Notes under the pieces: model-generated
What the model was told of the DNA's origin: nothing
Seen by the model: only the letters and a program-made list of their open reading frames with translations
The model's database searches: none
Shown: in pieces, positions 55,398-64,000 of the stretch
How positions within the stretch are numbered: position 1 is the stretch's first letter
Layout: each line of letters starts with the position of its first letter
From: a bacterium
GTDB taxonomy: Bacteria > Planctomycetota > Planctomycetia > Planctomycetales > Planctomycetaceae
Assembly: GCA_016124895.1 (NCBI GenBank)
Contig: WGMU01000024.1
Coordinates: forward strand, 1-64,000
DNA: 64,000 nt
Direction: 5' to 3'
Translations under genes and position numbers: made by a program

Positions 55398-57914
55398 ATG
55401 CTGAGCGTTCTCAAGAAAATCACGACATGGACATTGTCCTCGATAGGCTGGAACGGTCGTACGCCAGGTGACGCGTTGCAGCAGATCAATGATGTGACGC
55501 GGATCATCATGGAGTGGCCGGAGGGCGAACTCTTCACGGCGGAAAAAGCATTGTGCCGGTTCCCGCATCTGCAGAACTCTCGAGAATCGCTGATCAACCT
55601 GGTAGTGCATGAGTTTGCCGAACGTCGCGTGAACGGCGATTTCGTTGATCTCGATGAATTTCTGGAGGCATTTCCAGAGGACCTGCGCAGCGACCTGTGC
55701 GATGCAATTTCTGTCGACCGAGGTCTGACGGTCCTGTCTGGACTGGTTACTGGCCTGCACAACGGAACCCGAAGTTCACTGTCGCGTCTGACTCGCAAGC
55801 TGGACTGGCCGGAATCGGGAGAAGTCTTCGCCGGATTTCTGCTGGAAGAGCCACTGGGACGTGGCGGTTTCTCTCGTGTTTTTGCGGCTCGCGAAATCGC
55901 ATTTGAAAATCGCAGAGTTGCAGTGAAAGTCTGCCGCAACGACACGCATGAGCCCAGCGTCCTGGCAAACCTGCAGCACTCAGGGATCGGTACCATTCAT
56001 TCCGTCACTGAGGTTCCGGAACGCGGCCTGATCGCGATCTGTATGCCATTGTTGAGTCGGACGACGCTGCTTGATGTTCGCAGTCACGTCTGGTCACGCA
56101 CCCGCCGCCCATCAACAGCCCTGCCCGTCTGGGAGTGCATTCGTCGCGGAAACAATCTCAATCGCGCGACACCGCTGTGGGCGGAAGCCCGCTATTGCGA
56201 ATGGGTTCTGGACGTCACGATTTCACTCTGTCGGGCTCTCAGCGTTTCGCACGAGAAAGGGATTGTTCACTGTGACATCAAACCCAGCAATATTCTGCTG
56301 AGCGAAGACGGCCGCCCAATCCTGTTTGACTTTAATATTGCTTTTCGCGAACTGGCGACAAACAGTCCTGCCAATATCGGCGGCACAATCCCCTATATGG
56401 CTCCGGAACAGATTGTTGCCTTTTCTGGCTCTGGAGCTACGGAAGTTGGACCGGGAACCGATCTGTTTGCTCTCGGCGCCACGATTTATGAACTGCTGAC
56501 GGGCACTGCGCCGTACGGCGGCATTCAGACTTCGCAGGGGGGAATTGAAAAACTTCTGGCGCTGCGGCAGGTTCCTCCAGTCCGTATCAGGCAACTCAAC
56601 TCCAGTGTTCCGTCTGATATTGCCGAACTGATTCAGCAATGTCTCTCCTACTCGCCGCAGGAGCGATTTGGCAGTGCGGCCGAACTGGTTGATCAGCTCG
56701 AACGAATGAAGAAGAAGATTTATGGCCGGATTTCTCCCCGCCGACGATTGGTTGCGACTCTGACAGGGACAGTGGCAGCCGTTGCAGCAGCGGCTGCGTT
56801 CTTTGCCAGTCAGTCACCTGAAAAGTGGCATCTGAATTCCAATGCGACAATCGTTTCCGGAGCGGTCGTCGGTACAGAAGCGCTGGAGCCGGAACGAATT
56901 TCGCTGACCACCGAGCAGATTACAGAGCTGATGCACAAAGGATACAAGCAGCTTGACAATGGGGATCCTGATTCAGCAGTGGATGCGTTCTCAAAAGTTC
57001 TCATGTCGAATCCTCATCATTCCGGCGCTGCCATTGGAGCGATCCGCGCCGCAATCAGAATGCCCGGCATCCCTGAGAACCCGGACGTGCGGCGTATTTC
57101 GCAGATCTTTAACCCATGCTCAATACCGGAACTTGAAGCACTCTGCGGCACAGCAGACAGTGGAATTCTGACCGGAGACTTCAGTCGCGCTGAAATTCGA
57201 CTCCGACGTGCCATGACCGCCGGTAGAAACGACGTGGCAACGCGTAATAACCTGGCCTACTGTCTTCTGGCTCAGTCCCGGCATAATGAAGCACGCAGCG
57301 TCCTGGAAGAAATTCTGGCAGACGGAGACGCTCCTGATGTGTCGCGGCTTCTATTAGCTCGTGCTCGAATGAATATTCTCTACCAGCACGTAACGAGGAC
57401 AACTCCGGATTCCGTATCACTGGAAGCTCGAATTGCTGAGCAACGATTTGAGAATCTGATAGAACCGTGCAAACGTTCTGCGCTGCGATCCATCACGGAA
57501 GCGCTGGTTGCTCATACCTGTTGTGTCGGCTACGGACAACTGGCCTCCAGCGGCATGCCCGATGGACAGAATGAGGAATGGTTGCGGTACAGTCGGCGGG
57601 TCGTCGAGGCGTATGCAGAGGCTGTTGAACAGGGTATTTCCCCTTACACCTGGAGATTACTTTACGACAGCCTCCATATTGGTGTCACAGATACGGCCCG
57701 AGTTCGCGACCTGCATGTACGATTTCAGCGGTCTGGCCCTGACGTGCTGACGATGAATGAATATCGTCGCGCCTACCTGCTCGATCCTGTTGAAGGCACT
57801 CCGTATGAACGCTGGAAAGCCCCAACGACCGTTCCCGCTTCCAAAGTCTCAAAGACTCAGATTGAGCCTGAGAATCTCCAGCCAGAAGCGGCTGCGATTG
57901 CCAGAGTTCAGTAA
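55398..57914 (+). CDS. Membrane Ser/Thr protein kinase with TPR-like C-terminus
   Basis: The 838-residue protein has an N-terminal helical region (residues 1-140) and a kinase domain (about 145-430) with the glycine loop EEPLGRGGFSRVF, catalytic Lys177 (VAVKV), HCDIKPSNIL (His291, Asp293; the usual HRD reads HCD), and DFN at 311-313 in place of DFG. MAPEQ (334-338) follows. A membrane segment (ATLTGTVAAVAAAAAFFASQ) separates it from a TPR-like C-terminal half (GYKQLDNGDPDSAVDAFSKV). The HCD and DFN variants occur in other planctomycete kinases, so activity is still likely. It would signal alongside the ECF sigma just upstream. Confidence 0.88.
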   Translation: MLSVLKKITTWTLSSIGWNGRTPGDALQQINDVTRIIMEWPEGELFTAEKALCRFPHLQNSRESLINLVVHEFAERRVNGDFVDLDEFLEAFPEDLRSDLCDAISVDRGLTVLSGLVTGLHNGTRSSLSRLTRKLDWPESGEVFAGFLLEEPLGRGGFSRVFAAREIAFENRRVAVKVCRNDTHEPSVLANLQHSGIGTIHSVTEVPERGLIAICMPLLSRTTLLDVRSHVWSRTRRPSTALPVWECIRRGNNLNRATPLWAEARYCEWVLDVTISLCRALSVSHEKGIVHCDIKPSNILLSEDGRPILFDFNIAFRELATNSPANIGGTIPYMAPEQIVAFSGSGATEVGPGTDLFALGATIYELLTGTAPYGGIQTSQGGIEKLLALRQVPPVRIRQLNSSVPSDIAELIQQCLSYSPQERFGSAAELVDQLERMKKKIYGRISPRRRLVATLTGTVAAVAAAAAFFASQSPEKWHLNSNATIVSGAVVGTEALEPERISLTTEQITELMHKGYKQLDNGDPDSAVDAFSKVLMSNPHHSGAAIGAIRAAIRMPGIPENPDVRRISQIFNPCSIPELEALCGTADSGILTGDFSRAEIRLRRAMTAGRNDVATRNNLAYCLLAQSRHNEARSVLEEILADGDAPDVSRLLLARARMNILYQHVTRTTPDSVSLEARIAEQRFENLIEPCKRSALRSITEALVAHTCCVGYGQLASSGMPDGQNEEWLRYSRRVVEAYAEAVEQGISPYTWRLLYDSLHIGVTDTARVRDLHVRFQRSGPDVLTMNEYRRAYLLDPVEGTPYERWKAPTTVPASKVSKTQIEPENLQPEAAAIARVQ

Positions 57915-57964
57915 GACGTTCGGAACTGCCGTGCCGGAGGTTGTGAGCAAGGTTGATGTGCGTT

Positions 57965-59623
57965 TTAACGGCCGGCAGCAAGCGCTGACTCCTGTTCGTA
58001 GTAGCGGACGAGCGACTGGTTATTGAGGCGGTTGACTTCCACCTCGGTCGGTTGCATATCCGCAGGCAGGTGAAACAGGTCGCGCAAAGCTTCTCGATTC
58101 AGAAACCGGACGTGTTTCGCTGGCGACTCCGGCAGGTATTGTGGGGGATTGATGTGGCGCAGCCCTCCCAGTGCAAACCCCCATTCTCCAAACGACGGAA
58201 CTGATACATGGTAAGGAAGTACCTGAAAACCGGAAGCTTCCAGCGTTCTGATCACACACCAGTATGACTGACGGGCCAGTAACGGTGACGTGCTCTGAAT
58301 GCCCAGAACCGCGTGCTCTTTCAGACAACGCTTCAGTAGCTGAAAGAACCTGACGGTGTAGAGCTTTCCCAGAGCGAAGGAATTCGGGTCGGGAAAGTCA
58401 ATGAGCACTGCGTCAAACGTCTGCTCGCAGCCATCGAGCCAGATCATCGCGTCGTCGTTGATCACCGTGACACGGGGGTCGCTCAGCGAAGACCTGCTGA
58501 GTTCACGAAGCGGCGCAAACCCGGCGGCCAGCGATGTCATGCCGGGGTCGATATCAACCAGCGTGACCGTAACGACGTCGTCGTAACATAATACCTCTCG
58601 CAGCGCGAGCCCGTCTCCACCTCCGAGAATCAGAACGTGATTCCGTGATTGCGCGGCAGCCAGCGGCGGATGCACGAGAGCTTCGTGATAGCGATACTCG
58701 TCAAACGAGTCGAACTGCAGATTGCCGTTCAGGTGAAGCTGGAATCCTCGATGACTCTGTGTCACTACGATTCGCTGATAAAGCGTCGTTTTCGTATAGA
58801 CAATCGCCTGTCCGAAGAGCTGGTCCTCGGCGAGCGTTGTCAAGCGGTCGGCCTTGAGGATGCCCGCGGTCAGCAGCGTTAACACGACGGCGGCACGGAG
58901 CCGCAGGCCGGTCACCGGGCCGGAAAGAATCGGCCGCAGCAGCGAGGTACCCCAGAGGCCGACGGTCGCGTTGAGCATTCCGAATACCAGAGACGTTCGA
59001 ACCAGGCCAAGCGTCGGGACAAGAAACAACGGGAACAATAGAGACGCCATCAATGCGCCCAGATAGTCAAACGCGAGCACGCGCGAGACCAGCTCCTCAA
59101 AGTCCAGATGGTCTTTCAGGATCCGCATCAGCAACGGCAGTTCCAGTCCGACGAGAACGCCGATCATAAAGACGACTCCGTACAGAACCGGATGGAACCA
59201 CATTAGCCGGGCAAAACTGAGAAACAGCAGCGGCGTGCTCCCTCCGCCCAGCAGAGCGACTCCCAGTTCGACCTCGATAAACACGCGGGCCAGGTTGTGC
59301 TTCACAAAGCTCGACAGCCACGCACCGACGCCGAGTGCCGACAGGTAAACGCCAATGATCAGCGAGAACTGAGTAACGGAATCCCCGAGCACGTAACTGG
59401 CCAGCGTTCCGGCCAGCAGCTCGTAGACGAGCCCACACGTCGCAATGATCAAGACGTTGAGATACAGCAGGGCGAGTGGCGCCCGCATCAGGCCATCGCG
59501 CTTCCGTCCGGCACGTGCCGCTGCCGCGGTATCGCTGCCGTTGTCCGTTGCCCGCCGATCGGCAGTGTCGTCCATTGCTGCGTGGGACTGCTCACCGTCT
59601 CTGTCTGGTTCGAATTCAACCAT
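57965..59623 (-). CDS. Membrane-bound spermidine-synthase-like protein
   Basis: The 552-residue protein has about seven membrane segments in its first half ([56 protein letters not shown]). A spermidine-synthase Rossmann domain follows ([33 protein letters not shown]), with [19 protein letters not shown] as the acidic catalytic part. It would transfer an aminopropyl group to an unknown acceptor at the membrane. No S-adenosylmethionine decarboxylase gene is adjacent to make the donor. The ATG at 59623 overlaps the end of the DUF350 gene by 8 nt. Confidence 0.85.
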   Translation of the reverse strand: MVEFEPDRDGEQSHAAMDDTADRRATDNGSDTAAAARAGRKRDGLMRAPLALLYLNVLIIATCGLVYELLAGTLASYVLGDSVTQFSLIIGVYLSALGVGAWLSSFVKHNLARVFIEVELGVALLGGGSTPLLFLSFARLMWFHPVLYGVVFMIGVLVGLELPLLMRILKDHLDFEELVSRVLAFDYLGALMASLLFPLFLVPTLGLVRTSLVFGMLNATVGLWGTSLLRPILSGPVTGLRLRAAVVLTLLTAGILKADRLTTLAEDQLFGQAIVYTKTTLYQRIVVTQSHRGFQLHLNGNLQFDSFDEYRYHEALVHPPLAAAQSRNHVLILGGGDGLALREVLCYDDVVTVTLVDIDPGMTSLAAGFAPLRELSRSSLSDPRVTVINDDAMIWLDGCEQTFDAVLIDFPDPNSFALGKLYTVRFFQLLKRCLKEHAVLGIQSTSPLLARQSYWCVIRTLEASGFQVLPYHVSVPSFGEWGFALGGLRHINPPQYLPESPAKHVRFLNREALRDLFHLPADMQPTEVEVNRLNNQSLVRYYEQESALAAGR

Positions 59624-59888
59624 GAATCGCTGCGGCAATAATGATCGAGATGCCCAGGATAATTGCCCCGCACAGAATGCCCAGTGCCGTGTTCTGGTCT
59701 TCTTCGATCTCTTTCCAGAACGGCAGCGGCATCAGCTTGCTCATCAGGAAGATGGCCAGTGTCAGGACAGCCAGGCCGATTGCAGCAAACACGACGGCGG
59801 CAATAATGTGCTCGACCAGAAGTGAATCGTCTTCGGCCGCAAGCAACGGACTGACCACCAGAGTGAGGTGTGACAGAATTCCGGACAT
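59616..59888 (-). CDS. DUF350 membrane protein
   Basis: The 90-residue protein has a hydrophobic start and two more membrane segments ([20 protein letters not shown] and [20 protein letters not shown]) with [17 protein letters not shown] between, the pattern of DUF350 (related to E. coli YjfL). The ATG at 59888 has AGGAG upstream. Such proteins neighbour spermidine-synthase-like and DUF4178 genes in many bacteria, in what is thought to be an envelope-stress module. Its end overlaps the next gene. Confidence 0.82.
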   Translation of the reverse strand: MSGILSHLTLVVSPLLAAEDDSLLVEHIIAAVVFAAIGLAVLTLAIFLMSKLMPLPFWKEIEEDQNTALGILCGAIILGISIIIAAAIHG

Positions 59889-59971
59889 ATTGACTGGCTC
59901 CTTGATTGACTGGTCCTGCACGTTGATTTGTGACGAAAGCAGCCCGCCGCCGCTCGGCCGAATTCCGGATT

Positions 59972-60160
59972 TCACTTCCCGAAGCTCCAGCCCGACGAAC
60001 CATAACCGTAACCTCGAATGCCGACTCCGCCACGAGAGTTCCCTCCTGAAGAAAAGCCGTCCGCGAAACCGAGATTCGGAGCTTTCCAGCCCAGCGCAAA
60101 CGCAGTTCCCAGGCCAACGCACAGTGCCAGTCCAACAGCGAGATAGAATCGAACGAGCAT
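59972..60160 (-). CDS. Small glycine-rich secreted/membrane protein
   Basis: The 62-residue protein has a signal-anchor segment (FYLAVGLALCVGLGTAFALG) and a Gly/Ser-rich tail (SSGGNSRGGVGIRGYGYGSS). No family is recognised. It lies within the DUF4178-DUF350-synthase run on the same strand, so it is probably part of that operon. The start at 60160 follows GGAG; a start at 60187 is possible. Confidence 0.55.
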   Translation of the reverse strand: MLVRFYLAVGLALCVGLGTAFALGWKAPNLGFADGFSSGGNSRGGVGIRGYGYGSSGWSFGK

Positions 60161-60231
60161 TGCTGCGGGCTCCTGGTTGAATCTCAATTCAGTAAAGCGT
60201 CGATTGTCTGCGCGGCAGTACCGCGAGTGAG

Positions 60232-61806
60232 TTATCCGGTCGAGTACGGGCTGAAGTCACTGTCCGACCAGCGATTCACGTCGAAGATCAGATTAAAGAT
60301 CAGCCCGCCGACTGGAATCACCGAAACCAGAAACAGCCCCCAGGCAAGCAGCCACGGGTCCGCCTGCTGACTGATGAACCGTGAGGCGATGTAGTAGATG
60401 GCGACCATCGCCGCGGCAAACGTCGCCCAGTAGCCGAAAACTGCTTTGTCACATGGTGCCGGCTGATTTGGAGCGACGCCCCAGGCTCGCGGCAGTCCAC
60501 TGACTCCAAACGCGGACTCAACGTCCGCATGTGGCAGGTAGCGGGCGAGAGTGTAGTTCACCTCGCCGAGATTCATGCGCAGCTTGTCGCCTGGCTCGCC
60601 GTCGGATTGCGGTGCGACCGCCATCGTTCGCTCGACCGAAATGCTGTACGGCGGGCAGATCAGATCGCGACAGCCGACTTCTTCGTCGATCTTAACTTTC
60701 CAGTAGAACTCGCCAAGCACGTACTCGACCCGCGCGATCGCTCGCTGAAACAACTTGAATGTCTGGCCGTTCCAGCGGACAGCGTTTTTGAAGTCGTGAA
60801 CTTCGGCCGGAGAAACCGGTTCGGCGAAACTCCAGTGATTGTCGCTGTTGATCAGCCAGCGAAAGCCAGCGTCAGGCTGATACAGCAGGTACTCGGTCCA
60901 GTAATATTTGCGGTCAAAGGTCACCGACCGCTGCATGAAGCCGATGACTGCGTAATCGACATCGTCAATTCGCCCCTCCGTACCGAGCGGAATGAGCGGA
61001 TTGACGGGACTGGTCAGCGTCGAGAGATACTTCAGATTTCCGGAATCACAGTCGAGCAGCGCATTGCAGAACGGACAACTGACGCGCTGCGTTTCGTCCG
61101 GTGCCCGCAGATCGAGTGTCCCGGCACATTGCGGGCAGTTGACCTGTTTCGCTGTGACCTGCTTCGTCTGCTTGTGTGCCGGTTTGAGTCCGGCCAGTCC
61201 GATTTCATCAAGCGAAACCTGCCAGCCGAGATGGCCAGCCGGATCGGTTCCATATTCCAGTGTCGCGAACTGGCCGTCGGGACCATACAGATCGACGAAA
61301 CGGTGTTTCGTTTCGGGTTTCAGGTCCCAGGGAATCTCGCCTTCCGCTCCGGCCGCCGCCGCAATGCCGACCTCTGCGACGGTGAACTCCGTTTCGCTTA
61401 GCGGCACCTTTTCACCGGGATGCAGCGACTCGATCGCCGGGAAAGCCGAACCGCTTTTCGGTTTCTTCCGAAACGTGAAGTAGAAGCGGCCCTGTGCTTC
61501 GGCGAGCCAGCCCAGTTTGCCATTGGAGAATTCAGCATACCACTCGTCCCAGACGCCGCCGGCTGAGTGATGATACTGAACCCGGCCCACGATGCGGAAT
61601 GGCTTGCCGCGAAAGCGACCTTTGAGCCCGATGCTCAGAGGCGATTCTGTATTGACCAGGTCTGCCACTTTGCCGTGATCCTGGAGCTGCTTATCGCCGC
61701 GGGCGATGATTGACCGGCAGAATTCGCAGATTGTGACCAGAGACTCTCGGCTCTTGAACTCAACCGGTGCTGCACAGGCAGGACAGGGAGCTTTCAGCCG
61801 AGTCAT
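60232..61806 (-). CDS. DUF4178 protein with two zinc ribbons and two membrane segments
   Basis: The 524-residue protein has an N-terminal zinc ribbon (CPAC...CEFC), a first DUF4178 domain (GLKGRFRGKPFRIVGRVQYH), a second zinc ribbon (CPQC...CPFC) and a second DUF4178 domain (VDYAVIGFMQRSVTFDRKYY). Two C-terminal membrane segments (YWATFAAAMVAIYYIASRFI and WLLAWGLFLVSVIPVGGLIF) follow. The duplicated architecture is seen in other DUF4178 proteins. GGGAG precedes the ATG at 61806. It is the first gene of the module that contains DUF350 and the spermidine-synthase-like protein. Confidence 0.85.
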   Translation of the reverse strand: MTRLKAPCPACAAPVEFKSRESLVTICEFCRSIIARGDKQLQDHGKVADLVNTESPLSIGLKGRFRGKPFRIVGRVQYHHSAGGVWDEWYAEFSNGKLGWLAEAQGRFYFTFRKKPKSGSAFPAIESLHPGEKVPLSETEFTVAEVGIAAAAGAEGEIPWDLKPETKHRFVDLYGPDGQFATLEYGTDPAGHLGWQVSLDEIGLAGLKPAHKQTKQVTAKQVNCPQCAGTLDLRAPDETQRVSCPFCNALLDCDSGNLKYLSTLTSPVNPLIPLGTEGRIDDVDYAVIGFMQRSVTFDRKYYWTEYLLYQPDAGFRWLINSDNHWSFAEPVSPAEVHDFKNAVRWNGQTFKLFQRAIARVEYVLGEFYWKVKIDEEVGCRDLICPPYSISVERTMAVAPQSDGEPGDKLRMNLGEVNYTLARYLPHADVESAFGVSGLPRAWGVAPNQPAPCDKAVFGYWATFAAAMVAIYYIASRFISQQADPWLLAWGLFLVSVIPVGGLIFNLIFDVNRWSDSDFSPYSTG

Positions 61807-61955
61807 CAGTTGCTCTCCCGGAAAGTTGTATCGAAACACCGCGTCGATCGGTGGCGTGTCCGGATTCTGTCAGACCGGTTTCCGTGCGTCGAGTCGCCCA
61901 GAACGGATCGCTGCGATGTCGGTTCAGTACGGCGCTGATTCAGCAATGTGTCGCA

Positions 61956-63233
61956 TTAGAAACGCGCCGGCGAGTAGGGCGTCACGTCGAGCAACGCTGG
62001 CTGTCCGGTGATCATCTCGGCGATGATTCTACCCGTCGCGGGCGCCAGCGTCAGACCGAGCATGTTATGGCCAGCGGCGAGGAACGCGTTCGTCAGTTTC
62101 GGCACGCGTCCGATGATTGGCAGGCTGTCCCAGGTCATCGGTCGCCAGCCGTACCAGGTTTCCTCAGCGGGACCGTCAACCGGGGCGACGAGATATGGTT
62201 TTGCGGAGTCTCGCAACTGCTGAATTCGATGCGCAGGGATCGTCGAGTCGTAGCCGGAGAATTCCATCATCGAGCCGAGTCGATAGCCGTTCTCGAATGG
62301 TGAGACGCCGACCTTGTGCTCGGGAAACAGGATCGGGTAGCGCGGACACGGCTCCGGTCTCGGCATCGTAATCGAGTAGCCCTTACCCGGCTGAATGGGA
62401 ACCCGGCATTCGAGTTCTTCAGACCAGCGGGCGCTCCATGCTCCCATGGCGAAGACGATCTCGCCTGCCGTGAGATCGCCCTGCGATGTCCGCAGTTCCG
62501 TGATCCGACCACCGGACTTGCTGATACCGAGCAGCTCGCAGTGCTCGATGAACTGAACGCCGCGTTCGCGGAGCCGTGCTGCCCACTCGGCGTTCAGTCG
62601 GTCAGGGCGGACCGACGCGTCGCCGGGATAATGGAACGCTCCGGCGAGGCCCGCTTTCAGAGCCGGATCGAACGATGGCAGACTGGTGCCGTCGATTCGT
62701 TGTGCCGAAACCCCAAAGTGATCAGTCAGCAGCCGGTCTGTCTCCGCAAAGTGTTTCATTCCCTGCTCGGTCTGCAGGACGTACAGCAAGCCGTTCTCTT
62801 TCCACTCGCAGTTCAATGACTGCTCGGGAATAAGTCGTCGGTATTCGGCAATGGACGTGTCGAGAATCGCCCGCAGAGCCTTTCCGGCGGTCAGCATCTG
62901 CCGACGGTTGCAACGTCGCGCGAATTGGAACATCCAGTTCCACAGTGCGGGACTGATCCGCGGTTTCACTCGAAACGGAGCCCGCGGATTGAGCAGCGAG
63001 CGGAGAGCCACACCGATCACACCAGGTTCCGTCAGAGGCAGTACGTGGCTCGGGCAGATGTAACCGCAGTTGGCGTGCGAGCACGCACCGGCAATCGTGC
63101 CTCGATCAATCACCGTCACGCGCAGGCCGGACTCGGACAGATAGTGAGCACACGCAATGCCGACGATGCCGGCGCCGACGATGATCACAGAACCGTCCTG
63201 ATCGGCAGCTTTCTGCGGAGTCGACGGTGTCAT
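61956..63233 (-). CDS. D-amino-acid dehydrogenase-like FAD oxidoreductase (probable D-hydroxyproline dehydrogenase)
   Basis: The 425-residue protein has the FAD-binding motif ([20 protein letters not shown]) and the DadA-type oxidoreductase body, including [36 protein letters not shown] and [20 protein letters not shown]. It is coupled by an ATGA overlap to the 4-hydroxyproline epimerase gene. This suggests it oxidises cis-4-hydroxy-D-proline formed by that epimerase, in hydroxyproline degradation. The substrate is inferred from context and is not proven by the sequence itself. Confidence 0.85.
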   Translation of the reverse strand: MTPSTPQKAADQDGSVIIVGAGIVGIACAHYLSESGLRVTVIDRGTIAGACSHANCGYICPSHVLPLTEPGVIGVALRSLLNPRAPFRVKPRISPALWNWMFQFARRCNRRQMLTAGKALRAILDTSIAEYRRLIPEQSLNCEWKENGLLYVLQTEQGMKHFAETDRLLTDHFGVSAQRIDGTSLPSFDPALKAGLAGAFHYPGDASVRPDRLNAEWAARLRERGVQFIEHCELLGISKSGGRITELRTSQGDLTAGEIVFAMGAWSARWSEELECRVPIQPGKGYSITMPRPEPCPRYPILFPEHKVGVSPFENGYRLGSMMEFSGYDSTIPAHRIQQLRDSAKPYLVAPVDGPAEETWYGWRPMTWDSLPIIGRVPKLTNAFLAAGHNMLGLTLAPATGRIIAEMITGQPALLDVTPYSPARF

Positions 63234-64000
63234 GCCGGACTCCCGCCGATTCCGAACGGAAACGGATCGCCCGGTTGCTGAATCAGAATGCCTTCACCGC
63301 AGACGTAAGCGTGTCCTGTGATGGTTGGGACAATTCTGCCGTCGGCAGCCGCGCGATAACTCGCAGTGAAGCGGCTACCGATGATGCTTTCCTGAACCCA
63401 CGCGTCGCCGGGTGACAGTTTGCCATCGGCGGCCAGGCACGCGAGTTTCGCACTGGTTCCGGTTCCGCAGGGCGAGCGATCGTACGCTCCGCCGGGGCAG
63501 TACACGAAGTTCCGGCTGTCAGCGTCCGGAGACTGAGCCGGACCGAAGAACTCAATGTGGTCGATCTCTGCACCGTCGGCTCCCATGATGCCTTCGCGTT
63601 CGAGTGCGTCGCGGACGAGTTGCGCGGCGTCGGACAGCGGTCGCAGATTGCTCATCGTCAGCGGAACCGGCAGGCCATCGACCAGAAAAAACCAGTTCCC
63701 GCCCCAGGCAACGTCACCGGTCAGAGTTCCAAGCCGTTCGACATGGAGGCTGACCCGCGTGCGATGTCGGTAACTCGGCACGTTGGCAATCGCGACCTGG
63801 TTCGGACTGAGCAGACTGACCTCGACGACGCCAACCGGTGTCTCGATTCGCTGGACGCCGAGTCCGATCCGGCCAAGCCAGTGCAGCGTGACCGCGATAC
63901 CCATCGCACCGTGCCCACACATGCCGAGATAGCCGGTATTGTTGAAGAAGATGACCCCGGCCGCGCACGACGGATCCTGCGGTTCGCAGAGCAGCGCTCC
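63230..64000 (-). CDS. 4-hydroxyproline 2-epimerase (proline racemase family), N-terminus cut by window
   Basis: The visible 256 codons are the larger part of a proline-racemase-fold enzyme. Its frame is open to the window edge, so the first 50-80 residues are missing. Both catalytic cysteines are present, in [12 protein letters not shown] and [10 protein letters not shown], so it should be an active epimerase rather than the Thr-containing dehydratase. The combination with a D-amino-acid dehydrogenase points to trans-4-hydroxy-L-proline degradation. Its stop codon overlaps the next start by four bases. Confidence 0.88.
   Translation of the reverse strand, partial: GALLCEPQDPSCAAGVIFFNNTGYLGMCGHGAMGIAVTLHWLGRIGLGVQRIETPVGVVEVSLLSPNQVAIANVPSYRHRTRVSLHVERLGTLTGDVAWGGNWFFLVDGLPVPLTMSNLRPLSDAAQLVRDALEREGIMGADGAEIDHIEFFGPAQSPDADSRNFVYCPGGAYDRSPCGTGTSAKLACLAADGKLSPGDAWVQESIIGSRFTASYRAAADGRIVPTITGHAYVCGEGILIQQPGDPFPFGIGGSPA

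Overview
The window (about 60% GC by eye) reads as a chromosome segment of a planctomycete, probably from the Planctomycetaceae/Pirellulaceae side of the phylum. The signs are a PSCyt1-DUF1549-DUF1553 cytochrome protein, a DUF1501 Tat-exported protein, BatA/vWA and ExbD/prenyltransferase-like membrane proteins, several ECF sigma factors beside anti-sigma factors or a protein kinase, BlaI/BlaR1 genes, and secreted calcium-binding repeat proteins with the N-terminal LEPR/LESR motif typical of the phylum. No rRNA, convincing tRNA, CRISPR array or complete insertion sequence was seen.

Layout. 1-8274: end of an unidentified gene, a secreted FAD oxidoreductase, an ankyrin/membrane-protein pair, an orphan ABC ATPase, the large PSCyt protein and a DUF2971 gene. 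8346-15158 (minus): a probable ECF regulon operon of sigma factor, membrane anti-sigma-like protein, exported protein, CsgG-like protein and a large CsgG-like/TPR/beta-propeller protein. 15364-18977: a methyltransferase, a small coiled-coil protein and a calcium-binding repeat protein. 19504-22330: a second ECF operon (sigma, zinc-finger anti-sigma, and a sulfatase-fold protein without the catalytic residues). 22539-26494: a carbohydrate cluster (cupin, TIM-barrel isomerase, Gfo/Idh/MocA dehydrogenase) interrupted by a four-helix-bundle gene enclosed in 29-nt inverted repeats. 26673-31637: greA, a PQQ-type propeller, a PhyH dioxygenase, an acetyl-xylan-esterase-like hydrolase and small envelope proteins. 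31978-34688: ExbD plus a TonB-like/prenyltransferase-repeat fusion. 34856-37481 (minus): a three-gene overlapping operon of small protein, TatD-type hydrolase and DUF1501. 37856-45767: a second repeat protein, an M81 peptidase, an RraA-like protein, a PAP2 lipoprotein, two small genes and gpsA. 46040-53696: a BatA/vWA protein, an Nfu-type Fe-S carrier, a secretin-N-domain/PDZ protein and the BlaR1/BlaI pair with an operator array. 54040-57914: a hypothetical gene, a third ECF sigma and a Ser/Thr kinase. 57965-61806 (minus): a DUF4178 / Gly-rich / DUF350 / membrane spermidine-synthase-like module. 61956-64000 (minus): D-amino-acid-type dehydrogenase and the truncated 4-hydroxyproline epimerase.

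The most distinctive feature is the density of small palindromic repeats in the intergenic spaces (4608, 11578, 16839, 23778, 34773, 45765, 45934). Several begin with GTAG and look like REP/BIME-type elements, and two share a 26-nt core. Together with the repeat-bounded four-helix-bundle element, they suggest several independent families of small mobile repeats inserting next to stop codons and ribosome-binding sites. The best candidates for undescribed biology are that element, the ECF/CsgG/propeller operon, the ECF/pseudo-sulfatase operon and the ExbD/TonB-like fusion pair.
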